This document shows, piece by piece, positions 44,470-56,470 of a DNA stretch of 64,000 nucleotides. The notes under the pieces were generated by a model. The model ran no database searches, was not told where the DNA came from, and worked only from the letters and a program-made list of their open reading frames with translations. Made by a program: the position numbers and the translations under genes. The DNA lies in NCBI GenBank assembly GCA_041920505.1, contig JBHGXV010000066.1, forward strand, positions 6,530-70,529, written 5' to 3'. How positions within the stretch are numbered: position 1 is the stretch's first letter; each line of letters opens with the position of its first letter. This DNA comes from JBHGXV01 sp041920505. Lineage in GTDB: Bacteria > Bacillota > Bacilli > Brevibacillales > Brevibacillaceae.

Positions 44470-45672
44470 TTAATGGCGCCGATTTTGGTATGTCTCTACG
44501 GTATTGCCCATCATTCTCAGTTTCAGATCCACATCAATTTTGATGTCGGCCTCGTCAAAAAAGCTTTTTGGCTCTTTGCGGATCCAATCGTAAAGCTCGG
44601 GGGTGTTTTTCAGGCGGGGCGTGATTTCCAAAAAGTCGTTATGGTATTGGTCGCGGATCTTGGCATACGAACGGGAAAGGATCGTTTCGAGCTGTCGGGA
44701 AAACTTCTGCTCCAATTGTTTGATCTGCTCCGGCTTGGAAAATTTTTGTCCGCCGCATTGTGTTTCGATCAATTCCCCTTCGATGCGCATGGCATAATGC
44801 AGAAAGGGGCGTTGATTATTCATGCCGTGTTCTAAGTTGGTCTTGCCGCGCAGAATGCGGACAACGGCTGACTTTCCGCCATCGCAGGAAAACGACATGT
44901 TTCCTCTTTCAATTTCGTTTTGAAAAAACGCAAGGCTTCTCATTTCCTCTTCATTAATCGTACCTGCCATCGTAAAAGTGTAGAAAACCGCTCCTTGGTT
45001 CACCTTGATCTGGGTTCCCGATTTTTTCGACAGGTATGGCAAAACATACGGCCGTTTTTCCCGGATGTGTTTGCTGAGTGCGCCGAAGTTTCCTTCCGGC
45101 ATGTTCAGCGTTTTTTGGTTCGCATCGATCACCTCGGCAATATGCATGGCTGGAGTAGGTTGTGTGGCGGAATTTAACGTTAAAAACTCTTTGGGCGCCC
45201 CCTGGGTAATACCCACTTCCGTGTGACGGCGCATCTGCGGAAATCGGGCCAGGAAATCATACAAATCCTCAAATCCTTTTTTGGCCACTTTTTCGCTGAT
45301 CAGAAGAACCTGCAGGTGAGACAGATTGGGAAGGCGTTCGCTTTGGTAGACTATATCTTCGATTGCCTTGGAGATCGAAGAAGCTGTGACGGTAAAGTTG
45401 ATGTATCCCTGCTTGGATTGAGCTCCCGGCGTCCCCGGGTTTCCGGCGGTTGTTTCCGCTGACGGTTCAATTGCCTGCAGGGTAATTTCGTACGCTTTGT
45501 TGGGATGCTTTGCCGTTTTTGCTTCATCGATCCCCAGACCAATGATAAACGCGCGTTTCTCCAGTTCGGAATAATCCCAGCAACCGGACAAAAGAAGGCT
45601 GAAGACAGCGACCCATCCCGCAAGCCACCCGGTTGCGACAGTTTTCCTCGATGTGCCTATCTGCTGTGGCAT
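44470..45672 (-). CDS. gerC: Spore germination protein, GerC family lipoprotein
   Basis: A 400-residue Ger(x)C family lipoprotein. The signal peptide ends in the lipobox LSGC followed by WDYSELEKRAFIIGLGID, the hallmark opening of GerAC/GerBC/GerKC. The C-terminal domain shows the usual long helical region. These lipoproteins sit outside the inner spore membrane as part of the nutrient receptor. GAGGTGATT lies 5 nt before the ATG. It is the last gene of a gerA-gerB-gerC operon and starts 13 nt after gerB. Confidence 0.92.
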   Translation of the reverse strand: MPQQIGTSRKTVATGWLAGWVAVFSLLLSGCWDYSELEKRAFIIGLGIDEAKTAKHPNKAYEITLQAIEPSAETTAGNPGTPGAQSKQGYINFTVTASSISKAIEDIVYQSERLPNLSHLQVLLISEKVAKKGFEDLYDFLARFPQMRRHTEVGITQGAPKEFLTLNSATQPTPAMHIAEVIDANQKTLNMPEGNFGALSKHIREKRPYVLPYLSKKSGTQIKVNQGAVFYTFTMAGTINEEEMRSLAFFQNEIERGNMSFSCDGGKSAVVRILRGKTNLEHGMNNQRPFLHYAMRIEGELIETQCGGQKFSKPEQIKQLEQKFSRQLETILSRSYAKIRDQYHNDFLEITPRLKNTPELYDWIRKEPKSFFDEADIKIDVDLKLRMMGNTVETYQNRRH

Positions 45673-45685
45673 CAGTAATCACCTC

Positions 45686-46801
45686 TCAAGCCTTGCGTGT
45701 TTTCTGAGCGCGTCCCAATCCTCTGAGATAAGCGACCAACAACAGCAACAAGGGATAGACGATCAACAGGAAAATCCCCGCATTCCCAACCCATTTTGAC
45801 CAGACATCCATCTGTTGAAGGTTGGGTGGAGTGAGGGCGAGCAAGTAGATCAACGGTGACTGAAGGACGATCCACCAGCGAAACGGGACGCGGGGAATGG
45901 TGTGGTGAAACGAAAACGCCGTCGAAAAAAACGTGACCACATGCGTTGTATAAGCCAACGGCAGCCACAAGACGATCAGCAACAGCTCCGCCCGCTCCAC
46001 AAATTGCCTGACAACCTCGACGGTTTTTGCCATGGTGATCACCGGAAAGGTTTGCGCGATGGTCACGTCAGGCCCGAGGATGACCAGCGTGCCGATCATC
46101 AGGAACAAATAAAAAATCCCGGCCAGTCCCACCCCGATGGAGGCTGCGAAAAAGGCCTGATTCTTCTTGAGCAAAAAGGGATAGAACAGATACAGGATTT
46201 CAAACCCGAGAAAGGAGTAGACGGTTGTCGGCAGCGGTTCCAACACCGGTTTGACGCCGGACAGGAAGGGGTAGCGCAGTTCGCTCCAATCCGCCTCCGG
46301 AAAGGCGAGGATGAGAAACAGGATGATGAGGCAGAAGGAGAGCGGCAGGCCGGATTCGAGCAATCGCGCGATCGGAGTAAGTCCGTCCCACGAACTGTAC
46401 ACCAACAGGAGAATCATGGCGATGACAATCACTTCCAGCGGGGTAAACGGCAGCATTTCGGCGCGTACAACCTCGGCCATTGTCCGAACGCCGGTGACGG
46501 TGAAAAACAGAAAGTAGACGGAGATCCCGAGGTTGAACAAAAAACCGAGCGGGCGTCCGAACACGGTGAGATTGTACTGAAACGCCATTTCATCCGGGAA
46601 TTTCCTGGCCGCTTGCAGGATGAGCCAAAGCGCCCCCAATGCGATCAGTGTGGCAAGCAAAATCGTGATCCAGGCATCCTCCCGCGCCTTTTCGATTACC
46701 CCTCGCGGCATGGTGATAAATCCTACGCCAACGATCGTCCCGAAGGTAAGAAACAACAGTTGCGAGGAAGAGATGGGACTGTTTGCTCCCTTGAGTTTCA
46801 T
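45686..46801 (-). CDS. gerB: Spore germination permease, GerB family
   Basis: A 371-residue polytopic protein of the APC-like endospore germination permease family, with ten or so hydrophobic helices starting at ISSSQLLFLTFGTIVGVGFITMPRG. This subunit binds the germinant in the GerA-type receptors. The ATG at 46801 is chosen because homologues start close to MKLKGANSPISS; an ATG at 46807 overlaps the gerA stop as TGATG and is possible. Much longer upstream extension of the frame overlaps gerA and is not likely coding. Confidence 0.92.
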   Translation of the reverse strand: MKLKGANSPISSSQLLFLTFGTIVGVGFITMPRGVIEKAREDAWITILLATLIALGALWLILQAARKFPDEMAFQYNLTVFGRPLGFLFNLGISVYFLFFTVTGVRTMAEVVRAEMLPFTPLEVIVIAMILLLVYSSWDGLTPIARLLESGLPLSFCLIILFLILAFPEADWSELRYPFLSGVKPVLEPLPTTVYSFLGFEILYLFYPFLLKKNQAFFAASIGVGLAGIFYLFLMIGTLVILGPDVTIAQTFPVITMAKTVEVVRQFVERAELLLIVLWLPLAYTTHVVTFFSTAFSFHHTIPRVPFRWWIVLQSPLIYLLALTPPNLQQMDVWSKWVGNAGIFLLIVYPLLLLLVAYLRGLGRAQKTRKA

Positions 46802-46806
46802 GCGCA

Positions 46807-48342
46807 TCACTTCTCTTTCATGGGGTAGGATCGGCTTTTGGTCGGGCGGAGCGTTTTCATGAATCCGGGCCGTTTTGTTATCTTCTTGAACGGGAATCGC
46901 ACCACTGTATCCTTCCAATCCTGGATGTTTAAGGGAGAAAACGGTGACAGATAAGAGACACCGAAGGAATTCAGTTTGCACAGATGGATGTGAATCAGGA
47001 AAAACCCCAAAAGCAACCCGTACAAACCGAGAAACGCGCTGCACAAGATCAAAAAGAAACGCAAAACGCGCAAGGTGACACCCAGCGCGTAGAGCGGGGC
47101 GGAAAAGGACGAGATCGCCGTCAGCGCCACGATGACAACGGTTACCGGGCTTACCAGATTGGCGTTTGCCGCCGCTTCCCCGATGACCAAACCGCCAATG
47201 ATGCTGACTGCCTGGCCAATTGGTTTCGGCAATTTGATCCCTGCTTCCCTCAAGATCTCGATACTGATTTCCATGGCCAAAATCTCCAGGATGCTGGGAA
47301 GGGCGACCCTGGTTCTGGAAGCGTCCATCGAGATGACGAGTCGGGTTGGGATCAGTTCGGGATTGTACGCGACCAGGGAGATGTACAATCCCGGCAGCAA
47401 AATGCTAAGGAGAAGGGCGAAAATCCTCACGAACCGGACCAACGTTGCGTATTGCCACCTGGAATAGTAATCGTCTATCGTGGTGATGAATTGCATGAAG
47501 GTGATGGGTGCGATCAAGACTTGGGCGGCATTGGGCAGGATGATCAGCACATGCCCTTCGAGGAGGTATGAGGTGGCCACATCCGGCCGTTCCGTCGTGC
47601 GCAATTGCGGAAACAGCGAAAAGGAATTGCCTTCGATGAGTTCCTCAAGGTGTGCCTGGCCGTGAATGGCGTCCACACGGATTTGGCCGAGACGCTGCTT
47701 CACTTTCTCCACGAGTTGCGGATTTGCCACGTCTGACATATACAAAACGGCTACCTTGTTTGTTCCCCTCACGGCGACCGTCACGGGTTCCGCCCTCAGA
47801 TTCGGATCCGGGAGAGTTTGCCGAATCAAGGCGATGTTCGTGTTCAGATCCTCAATAAAACTTTCTTTCGACCCGATGACACTTTGTTCGGTTTCGGGGG
47901 GAGCGATGTTTCGCTTCTCTGTTTTGCGGATGTTCAATAGCAGTCCTTCGCCGTGCCCGTCCAACAGCAACAGCGCCATTCCGCCGGCCAGCTTTTCTGT
48001 TGCCGCGCGGAAGTCGGACGTGCTCTCCGTATCAATAACAGGCAACTTATGCCGGATCAACTCGTCCGGGCGGGCGGTTCTCCTGTCCGTCTTGGAATGT
48101 TCGTTCTGATCAGGCTCCATCTCTTGCAAGGGGCGAAAGAGGATATCAGCGACAACTTCCTGGCTCACCAGGCTGGAAAAATAAAACAGCATGCCTCTGC
48201 CGAAAGGGGAGAGGATCTCTTGGTAAGCGAAATCAAGATTGTCTCCGAAGAGGGCTTTCAATTTCGCGGCGTTTTGGTCCAATGACGTGTGGAAGGTTTC
48301 GGAAAAGGGACGATCTGTGCCTGATTTTCTCCTTATCCTCAT
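46807..48342 (-). CDS. gerA: Spore germination protein, GerA family
   Basis: A 511-residue A-subunit of a nutrient germinant receptor. A soluble N-terminal half of about 290 residues (with DGHGEGLLLNIRKTEKR and EPVTVAVRGTNKVAVLYM) precedes about five membrane helices, including PGLYISLVAYNPELIPTRLV and the highly conserved PKPIGQAVSIIGGLVIGEAA. GGAGG lies 6 nt before the ATG. A sigma-G-like promoter lies upstream, in keeping with forespore expression. Germinant specificity cannot be read from sequence. Confidence 0.95.
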   Translation of the reverse strand: MRIRRKSGTDRPFSETFHTSLDQNAAKLKALFGDNLDFAYQEILSPFGRGMLFYFSSLVSQEVVADILFRPLQEMEPDQNEHSKTDRRTARPDELIRHKLPVIDTESTSDFRAATEKLAGGMALLLLDGHGEGLLLNIRKTEKRNIAPPETEQSVIGSKESFIEDLNTNIALIRQTLPDPNLRAEPVTVAVRGTNKVAVLYMSDVANPQLVEKVKQRLGQIRVDAIHGQAHLEELIEGNSFSLFPQLRTTERPDVATSYLLEGHVLIILPNAAQVLIAPITFMQFITTIDDYYSRWQYATLVRFVRIFALLLSILLPGLYISLVAYNPELIPTRLVISMDASRTRVALPSILEILAMEISIEILREAGIKLPKPIGQAVSIIGGLVIGEAAANANLVSPVTVVIVALTAISSFSAPLYALGVTLRVLRFFLILCSAFLGLYGLLLGFFLIHIHLCKLNSFGVSYLSPFSPLNIQDWKDTVVRFPFKKITKRPGFMKTLRPTKSRSYPMKEK

Positions 48343-48389
48343 GGTAGTCCTCCGGATTCAGCGTCTCTTGTCGTCCTGATTTCCATGGT

Positions 48390-48418
48390 TAGTATACCCT
48401 GACGATCTGGCAACATTC
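48390..48418 (-). promoter_or_regulatory. sigma-G-like promoter of the ger operon
   Basis: Minus strand GAATG (48418-48414), 17 nt, TATACTA (48396-48390). The forespore sigma-G consensus is GHATR, about 18 nt, CATNNTA; only the first -10 base differs. Distance to the gerA start is about 47 nt. Confidence 0.55.
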
Positions 48419-48512
48419 GTCAGTCCAGTCGGCGGGAGTGACGACAGGGGCGGCCGGATGGGGGGCTGGGAAAAAGAAAACTGGCAGGATTGTTTGTTCT
48501 GTGCCAAAATAA

Positions 48513-48521
48513 GAACATATG
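48513..48521 (+). promoter_or_regulatory. Possible LexA (SOS) box upstream of pcrA
   Basis: GAACATATG followed by CTTTC. The first nine bases match the core of the Bacillus SOS box CGAACATATGTTCG; the second half is degenerate. It lies about 44 nt before the pcrA start. Confidence 0.3.
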
Positions 48522-48564
48522 CTTTCTTTTGTGTGGACGGAACTAGTTGAAAGGTGGCAAGGCA

Positions 48565-50847
48565 ATGTCAACGGTAGAACACATCCTCGCGGGTCTCAAT
48601 CCGCAACAAACAGAAGCGGTCCTGACGACGGAAGGGCCCGTGTTGATTCTGGCCGGTGCGGGCAGCGGAAAGACGCGGGTGTTGACCCAGCGCATCGCTT
48701 ATCTGATCGGCGCGCAAAACGTAGCTCCCTGGAGCATCCTGGCGATTACGTTTACCAACAAAGCGGCCCGCGAGATGAAGGAGCGGGTCGGCCGCATCGT
48801 CGGACAAGGGGCGGACGACATCTGGATTTCCACCTTCCACTCCCTGTGCGTGCGGATTTTGCGCCGGGACGCGGACCGGCTGGGGATCAGCCGCAACTTT
48901 ACGATTCTGGACGCGAGCGATCAATTGACCGTTGTCAAACAATGTTTAAAGGAACTGAACCTCGATCCGAAAAAATACGAGCCGCGCGCGGTGCTGGCGG
49001 CGATCAGCGGGGCCAAGAACGAACTGGTCGATCCCGAGCGGTTCGCCCGTCAAGTCGGCGATCCATTCAGCCGCGCCGCCGCACAGGTGTACGAGTTGTA
49101 CCAGAAAAAACTGCGCGGCAACCAGTCGCTCGATTTTGACGATCTGATCATGACCACCGTCCGGCTGTTCCGCGAAGTGCCGGAAGTGCTGGAGTTTTAT
49201 CAAAAGAAATTCCGCTACATCCACGTGGACGAGTATCAGGACACCAACCGGGCCCAGTACATGCTGATTCACATGCTGGCCGAGAGGCACCGCAACATTT
49301 GTTGCGTCGGCGACGCCGACCAGAGCATCTACAAGTGGCGCGGGGCTGACATCTCGATTATTCTGAACTTCGAGAAGGATTATCCCGAGGCCAAAGTGAT
49401 CAAACTGGAACAAAACTACCGCTCGACCAAGACGATCCTGCAAGCGGCCAACGGCGTAATCGCCCACAATGTGATGCGCAAGGAGAAAAAGCTGTGGACA
49501 CAAAACCCGACCGGGGACAAAATCGTCTGGTTCCAGGGCGACTCCGAACACGACGAGGCGTATTTCGTCGTGGAGACGATCAAGCAACAGTACGACACGT
49601 ACAAGGACTACGGCAAGTTCGCGGTGCTGTACCGGACGAACGCCCAGTCCCGCGTGCTGGAGGACGTGTTGGTCAAATCCAATATTCCGTACACGATCAT
49701 AGGCGGCACGAAGTTCTACGACCGCAAGGAGATCAAGGACATCCTCGCCTACCTGCGGCTGATCTCCAACCCGGACGACGACATCAGCCTGACGCGGATC
49801 ATCAACGTGCCGAAGCGCAACATCGGCGAATCTACCGTGGAAAAGATCGCCGCCTACGCCGCCGCGCACGGTCTCTCCATGTTCGCCGCCATCCAGGAGG
49901 CAGGCTACATGGGTCTGCCGACGCGAACCACCAACGCGATCGGCGCGTTTTCCGACCTGATCTCACACCTCGCGCAGATGGCCGACTACCTGTCCGTGAC
50001 CGAATTGGTCGAAGAGGTGCTGGAGCGCACCGGTTACCGGCAGGCCTTGCGCGAGGAAAAGACGCTGGAAGCGGCGGCGCGGCTGGAGAACATCGAGGAG
50101 TTTCTCTCCGTCACGCAGGAGTTTGAACGCAAAAACGACGACAAGAGCCTGTTGGCGTTCTTGACCGATCTGGCCTTGATCGCCGACATCGATCAAGTGG
50201 AGGACGCGAATGACGATGCGGCCCCGGCGGAAGGCCAGGTGATCCTGATGACCTTGCACAGCGCCAAGGGGCTGGAATTCCCCGTCGTCTTTCTCGTCGG
50301 CATGGAAGAAGGGGTGTTCCCGCACAGCCGGGCGCTGTTTGACGACAGCGAGATGGAAGAAGAGCGCCGCCTTGCTTACGTCGGCATCACCCGCGCCGAG
50401 GAGCGGCTGTATCTGACCAGCGCCCGCACCCGCACCTTGTTCGGGCGCACCAACAGCAACCCGCCGTCCCGGTTTTTGTCCGAGATTCCGGCCGAGTTGC
50501 TGGAAGGAAACGGCGTCGCGCAGGAGGGAAGCCAGCCCAGCAGGTTCGGGGGCTACCGGAGCGAGTCGCGCGGAATCGGCGGCGGGGCGGCCGCGTTTGG
50601 CCACCGGACGCAGGCGGCGCCCGTGTTTAGGAGCGCGTCGGCGACGGCGGGCAAGCTGGCGCAACACGGCGCGGGAGCAGGAATCGACTGGAAAGTAGGC
50701 GAAAAGGTGAAGCACGCCAAGTGGGGCATCGGCACCGTCGTCAGCACCAAGGGCAGCGGCGACGGACTGGAGCTGGACATTGCCTTTCCCAGCCCGATCG
50801 GCGTGAAAAAACTGTTGGCCAAGTTTGCGTCGATCGAACGAGCGTAA
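48565..50847 (+). CDS. pcrA: ATP-dependent DNA helicase PcrA
   Basis: A 760-residue superfamily 1 3'-5' helicase needed for repair and rolling-circle replication. Motifs seen: Q-motif region LNPQQTEAV, Walker A GAGSGKT (31-37), Ia [13 protein letters not shown], motif [45 protein letters not shown] and [14 protein letters not shown] Gly/Ala/Ser-rich linker leads to the C-terminal Tudor-like region with [11 protein letters not shown], which in PcrA binds RNA polymerase. The ATG at 48565 has AAGGTGG 8 nt upstream. It heads a five-gene unit. Confidence 0.97.
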   Translation: MSTVEHILAGLNPQQTEAVLTTEGPVLILAGAGSGKTRVLTQRIAYLIGAQNVAPWSILAITFTNKAAREMKERVGRIVGQGADDIWISTFHSLCVRILRRDADRLGISRNFTILDASDQLTVVKQCLKELNLDPKKYEPRAVLAAISGAKNELVDPERFARQVGDPFSRAAAQVYELYQKKLRGNQSLDFDDLIMTTVRLFREVPEVLEFYQKKFRYIHVDEYQDTNRAQYMLIHMLAERHRNICCVGDADQSIYKWRGADISIILNFEKDYPEAKVIKLEQNYRSTKTILQAANGVIAHNVMRKEKKLWTQNPTGDKIVWFQGDSEHDEAYFVVETIKQQYDTYKDYGKFAVLYRTNAQSRVLEDVLVKSNIPYTIIGGTKFYDRKEIKDILAYLRLISNPDDDISLTRIINVPKRNIGESTVEKIAAYAAAHGLSMFAAIQEAGYMGLPTRTTNAIGAFSDLISHLAQMADYLSVTELVEEVLERTGYRQALREEKTLEAAARLENIEEFLSVTQEFERKNDDKSLLAFLTDLALIADIDQVEDANDDAAPAEGQVILMTLHSAKGLEFPVVFLVGMEEGVFPHSRALFDDSEMEEERRLAYVGITRAEERLYLTSARTRTLFGRTNSNPPSRFLSEIPAELLEGNGVAQEGSQPSRFGGYRSESRGIGGGAAAFGHRTQAAPVFRSASATAGKLAQHGAGAGIDWKVGEKVKHAKWGIGTVVSTKGSGDGLELDIAFPSPIGVKKLLAKFASIERA

Positions 50848-52887
<2,040 letters not shown>

Positions 52888-52921
52888 AAGTCCGAATGTT
52901 TGCGGGGGAGTGTGATGGGAG

Positions 52922-53806
52922 ATGAAGGTCCTGAAACAACTGTTGGCGGGCGTCGGCATCGCCGTCCTGCTTGCTGGCTGCGGCACGGGAGGCGACGGGC
53001 AGGACGCCACCCGCAAGCAAAGCGTGCTGGCTTCCGCCGTGACCGGTGATATGACCTACCAGGACGTGCTGCAAAAAGGCGGATACGTCACGTTCGTCAC
53101 CGTCACATCGGACGGCGGACGCATCTGGCTGGGGACGCATGCCGGACTGTACGTATCAGCCGGCGACAAGCTGTGGAGCTTGGCTTCGAACGACGTGGCC
53201 CAGGACGAGGCGACCGGCCTGTTTATCGACCCCAGTCAGCCGAAGCGGATGTTTGTCGGCACACGCACTGCCTTCAAGCTGAGCACAGACGGAGGTAAAA
53301 GTTGGAAAAATACACCCGGGAAGGGGCTGCCCAAACAACCCGAGATCCACAGCTTTGCCGGTGTGCGCGAGGGAAACCAGATTCGCCTGTTTGCGTATGT
53401 TAACGACGAAGGAATCTATCAGTCCGCGGACGCCGGTGAACACTGGCAGAAGTGGCTGTCGTTCGACCAGGACGTCACCTCGATGCTCTACCAGCCCAGG
53501 GAGCGGCGGCTGTATGCCGTTGCCCAGGACGGCCTGTACAGCGGCACATCGGACCTTTGGGAGAAAGAGAATCTGCCGGATGTACAGCAGGTCTATTCGG
53601 TAGCGATGGATCCCCAGGATGGCTCGCTGTATGTCGCGACCGACCGGGGCATTCTCGTCAAGCGGGACGGCGCATGGACGTCGCATCCGGTCAAGGTGCC
53701 GGAAAAACTGATGATGCTGGCGGCGGGCAGCGGCCAGCTGGTTGCGGTGGGGGAATCGGCCTTTCTCTACACCCTTCAGGACCACACATGGAAAAAGTGG
53801 GAATAA
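52922..53806 (+). CDS. Predicted lipoprotein with Asp-box repeats (beta-propeller)
   Basis: A 294-residue protein with a signal peptide ending in lipobox LAGC (C20). Two clear Asp-box repeats, LSTDGGKSWKN (near residue 122) and QSADAGEHWQKW (near 168), and several weaker blade-like repeats such as RIWLGTHAGLYV and SLYVATDRGILV indicate a BNR/sortilin-like beta-propeller of four to six blades. Substrate or partner unknown; no sialidase catalytic residues are recognisable. It starts 34 nt after ligA and 27 nt before the next gene, in the position just before camS. Confidence 0.75.
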   Translation: MKVLKQLLAGVGIAVLLAGCGTGGDGQDATRKQSVLASAVTGDMTYQDVLQKGGYVTFVTVTSDGGRIWLGTHAGLYVSAGDKLWSLASNDVAQDEATGLFIDPSQPKRMFVGTRTAFKLSTDGGKSWKNTPGKGLPKQPEIHSFAGVREGNQIRLFAYVNDEGIYQSADAGEHWQKWLSFDQDVTSMLYQPRERRLYAVAQDGLYSGTSDLWEKENLPDVQQVYSVAMDPQDGSLYVATDRGILVKRDGAWTSHPVKVPEKLMMLAAGSGQLVAVGESAFLYTLQDHTWKKWE

Positions 53807-53833
53807 TGCCATGAGCGAAAAGGGGGGCAGGCA

Positions 53834-55369
53834 GTGGAGAAGATCGCCATCATCGACATGGGCTCCAACTCCATCCGCATGGTGATTGTCCAGGTGTCCG
53901 CACAAGCGTACCACCTGATAGACGACACCAAAGAAACGGTACGGCTGAGTGAGAATATGGGGCCGGAGAAAACTTTGAAACAGGCGGCGATGCAACGGGC
54001 ACTGTCCACCCTCACCCGCTTTTTGAAACTGTGCCGGTCACGCGGCGTGACGACGGTGATTCCGGTCACCACCGCCGCCGTCCGGCAAGCGGCCAACCAG
54101 TCCGAATTTCTCCAGCAGGTAAGGCGGGCGACAGGACTGGTCTTCCGTGTGTTAAGCGGCGAAGAAGAAGGGTATTACGGCTTTCTCGGGGTCAATCGCG
54201 GTTTTGCCGAGGATAGCGGGTTTACGCTGGACATTGGCGGAGGAAGCAGCGAAGTGACGTATTTCGTCAACCGAAAGTTGCGGCAAAGTGTCAGTCTGCC
54301 GTTCGGCGCGCTCACGTTGACGGAAACCTTTTTTGACAAAAACAGCGCAAACAGGCTAGCGACGGAACAGGTGTGCCGGTTTCTGCGCGAGACGTTTGCC
54401 CGGGAAGAGTGGATCGGGCAGCGGCCTGGGCTGCCGCTCATCGGTCTCGGCGGTACGGTGCGCAATATTGCCCGGATTCACCGGCAACTGACAGGCTATC
54501 CCCTGGAAAGCGCGCATCAGTACGAAATGGACAAACAGCAGGTGGACGAGACAATCAACCGCATGGTCAAGTGTTCGCCGCAGCAGTTGCTCGCGTTGCC
54601 CGGACTGTCCAAGGACAGGGCCGACACCATCGTCGCCGGCGGGCTGATCATCCAGTCGCTGATGGAGGCGTGTGGATCGCCGAGGCTCTTGATCAGCGGA
54701 AACGGCCTGCGCGAAGGCTTGCTGCATGAATACCTGGAGCGCCGCGTCGGCCGGCTGGCGGACAGGGACGTGACCATGGACGACGTGTCCAATATGATGC
54801 ACTACTACAACATCGACATCGAGCATGGCCGGCATGTGGCGTTTCTGTCCGTCCGTCTGTTTGACGAGTTGGCTGCCCTGCACGCGCTTGGCGGGCGGGA
54901 GAGACACCTGCTTTATGTCGCGGCGCATTTGCATGATGTAGGGGTGGCCGTCAGCTTTTACGAGTGGCCCACCCATACGTTTTACATTCTGCTGCACTCC
55001 AAGATCGCCGGACTCTCTCACCGGGAGCGTTTGCTCGTCGCCTTGATCGCTTCCTTCAAAAACCGGAAGAAATCGCGCGAGCTGGCGGGGCCGTATCAGG
55101 TGCTGCTCAAGCCGGGCGACGAAGAACTGGTGCAAAAGTTGGGCATCCTCCTGCAAATGGCGCGGGCGCTTGACCGGACGCTGTCCAACGACGTGCGGGA
55201 CGTCGCCTGCGAGATCACGGACAAAGAGATCAGGATCGCCGTCCACAGCGTCACGCCCGACATCGGACTGGAGTTGAAGGAAGCCGGCGAGATCCAGCAG
55301 AAGTTCGAAAAGGCGTTTGGACGCGCGTATTACCTGACCATGGTGCTGCACACCCGATGTCAGCGGTAA
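53834..55369 (+). CDS. Ppx/GppA family phosphatase with C-terminal HD domain
   Basis: A 511-residue cytoplasmic enzyme of the exopolyphosphatase/guanosine pentaphosphatase family. The ASKHA-type fold is seen in IAIIDMGSNSIRMVI at the start, the catalytic Glu region LSGEEEGYYGFLGV, and the phosphate loop TLDIGGGSSEVTYF. The C-terminal third is HD-like, with VAAHLHDVGVAVSFYEWPTHTFYIL. Either polyphosphate or pppGpp could be the substrate; sequence alone does not decide. The GTG start follows a run of six G. Inside the pcrA-ligA unit. Confidence 0.85.
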   Translation: MEKIAIIDMGSNSIRMVIVQVSAQAYHLIDDTKETVRLSENMGPEKTLKQAAMQRALSTLTRFLKLCRSRGVTTVIPVTTAAVRQAANQSEFLQQVRRATGLVFRVLSGEEEGYYGFLGVNRGFAEDSGFTLDIGGGSSEVTYFVNRKLRQSVSLPFGALTLTETFFDKNSANRLATEQVCRFLRETFAREEWIGQRPGLPLIGLGGTVRNIARIHRQLTGYPLESAHQYEMDKQQVDETINRMVKCSPQQLLALPGLSKDRADTIVAGGLIIQSLMEACGSPRLLISGNGLREGLLHEYLERRVGRLADRDVTMDDVSNMMHYYNIDIEHGRHVAFLSVRLFDELAALHALGGRERHLLYVAAHLHDVGVAVSFYEWPTHTFYILLHSKIAGLSHRERLLVALIASFKNRKKSRELAGPYQVLLKPGDEELVQKLGILLQMARALDRTLSNDVRDVACEITDKEIRIAVHSVTPDIGLELKEAGEIQQKFEKAFGRAYYLTMVLHTRCQR

Positions 55370-55387
55370 TGCAAAGGAGTTTTGCAC

Positions 55388-56461
55388 ATGAAAACGAATC
55401 ATCACAAGCGAGTGCTGACCAGTTTGGCCGTTTGTCTGTCGCTCTCGCTGTCGGCGTGCTCCCTGTTGCCGGGACAAAAAGACGCGCCGCAGCTTGCCAC
55501 GCCGTCGATCTCTTCCGTGGTGGAAGTGAAGGACGACTACTACGCCAGCGCCGTTCCCTACAAGCCGAATCAGACGCGCGGCATGCTGGCGAAAGTGTCC
55601 AATACCCGGATCGACTTCGGCCATCTGGAGTTGGGTCTGATGGAAATCGCCCGGGAAACGTTTCAACCGGACGACTATCTGTTTCAGGAAGGGCAGCGGA
55701 TCAGCAAAAACCAGGTGCTGGCGTGGCTCGCCCGCTCCAACGAGAATCCGGAAGGGCTGAATCCGGAAAAAGGGCCCAACCTGCTGATTCACGTGCTGGA
55801 GCATGACTATCTGGACAAGGAGAAGCAGCAACTGGCCGGGATCGTGCTGGGCGTGTCCCTCTCTCCGGCCTACAAGGACGCCTCCGGACAGGACGCCAGT
55901 TACACGACTGATCAACTGCGGGCCAAAGGGCAGCAAATCGCCGCCCGCATCGTGCAAAAGGTGCGTGCGGAAAATCCGCAAATCCCGATGGTCGTGGCGC
56001 TCTACCAGGTTCCGGACAAATACTCGACACTGGTGCCCGGCCACTTTATCATGACCGGCACGGTGGGCGCTTCGGAAAGCTCCGTCTCCAAGTGGCAACC
56101 GATCGACGAGGCGTTTTATCTCTTCCCGAGCGACGACGTGTACAAGGCGTATCCGCAAATTTCCCTGGAGTACGACAAGTTGATGAAGCAGGTACAGGGC
56201 TTTTTCGGGGAGTACATCGGGTTGACCGGGCTGGGCCGGTTCATGGACGGGCAGTTGATCGAACTGACGATTACCGCGACGGCCGAGTATGATTCGCGGA
56301 CCGAAGTGTTGGAGTTCACCCAGTATGCGGCCTATTGGATCAACCAGTTGTTCGACAAGAACGTGCACGTGAATCTCTATGTGCAGTCGGTCAATGAACC
56401 GCTCGCGATCTACATCCGACCCACCGAGGGCGAACCGTATATGCACATTTATCGCAAGTAG
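55388..56461 (+). CDS. camS: CamS family lipoprotein (YerH-like)
   Basis: A 357-residue lipoprotein of the CamS sex pheromone precursor family. The signal peptide ends LSLSLSAC and the CamS domain follows, with YYASAVPYKPNQTRGM, FLFGxGQ-like positions (DDYLFQEGQRISKNQVLAWL) and YVQSVNEPLAIYIRP near the end. In enterococci and staphylococci the signal peptide is processed to a pheromone; in other Bacillales the role is unknown. AAAGGAG lies 8 nt before the ATG at 55388. Position after ligA matches yerH. Confidence 0.88.
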   Translation: MKTNHHKRVLTSLAVCLSLSLSACSLLPGQKDAPQLATPSISSVVEVKDDYYASAVPYKPNQTRGMLAKVSNTRIDFGHLELGLMEIARETFQPDDYLFQEGQRISKNQVLAWLARSNENPEGLNPEKGPNLLIHVLEHDYLDKEKQQLAGIVLGVSLSPAYKDASGQDASYTTDQLRAKGQQIAARIVQKVRAENPQIPMVVALYQVPDKYSTLVPGHFIMTGTVGASESSVSKWQPIDEAFYLFPSDDVYKAYPQISLEYDKLMKQVQGFFGEYIGLTGLGRFMDGQLIELTITATAEYDSRTEVLEFTQYAAYWINQLFDKNVHVNLYVQSVNEPLAIYIRPTEGEPYMHIYRK

Positions 56462-56470
56462 ACAAGCGTC

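Noticed and set aside
46802..47044. N-terminal extension of gerB by 80 or so residues into gerA
   Set aside because: The extension is antisense-free but lies wholly inside gerA in another frame, lacks a ribosome site, and is absent from GerB family proteins, which begin near the chosen ATG.
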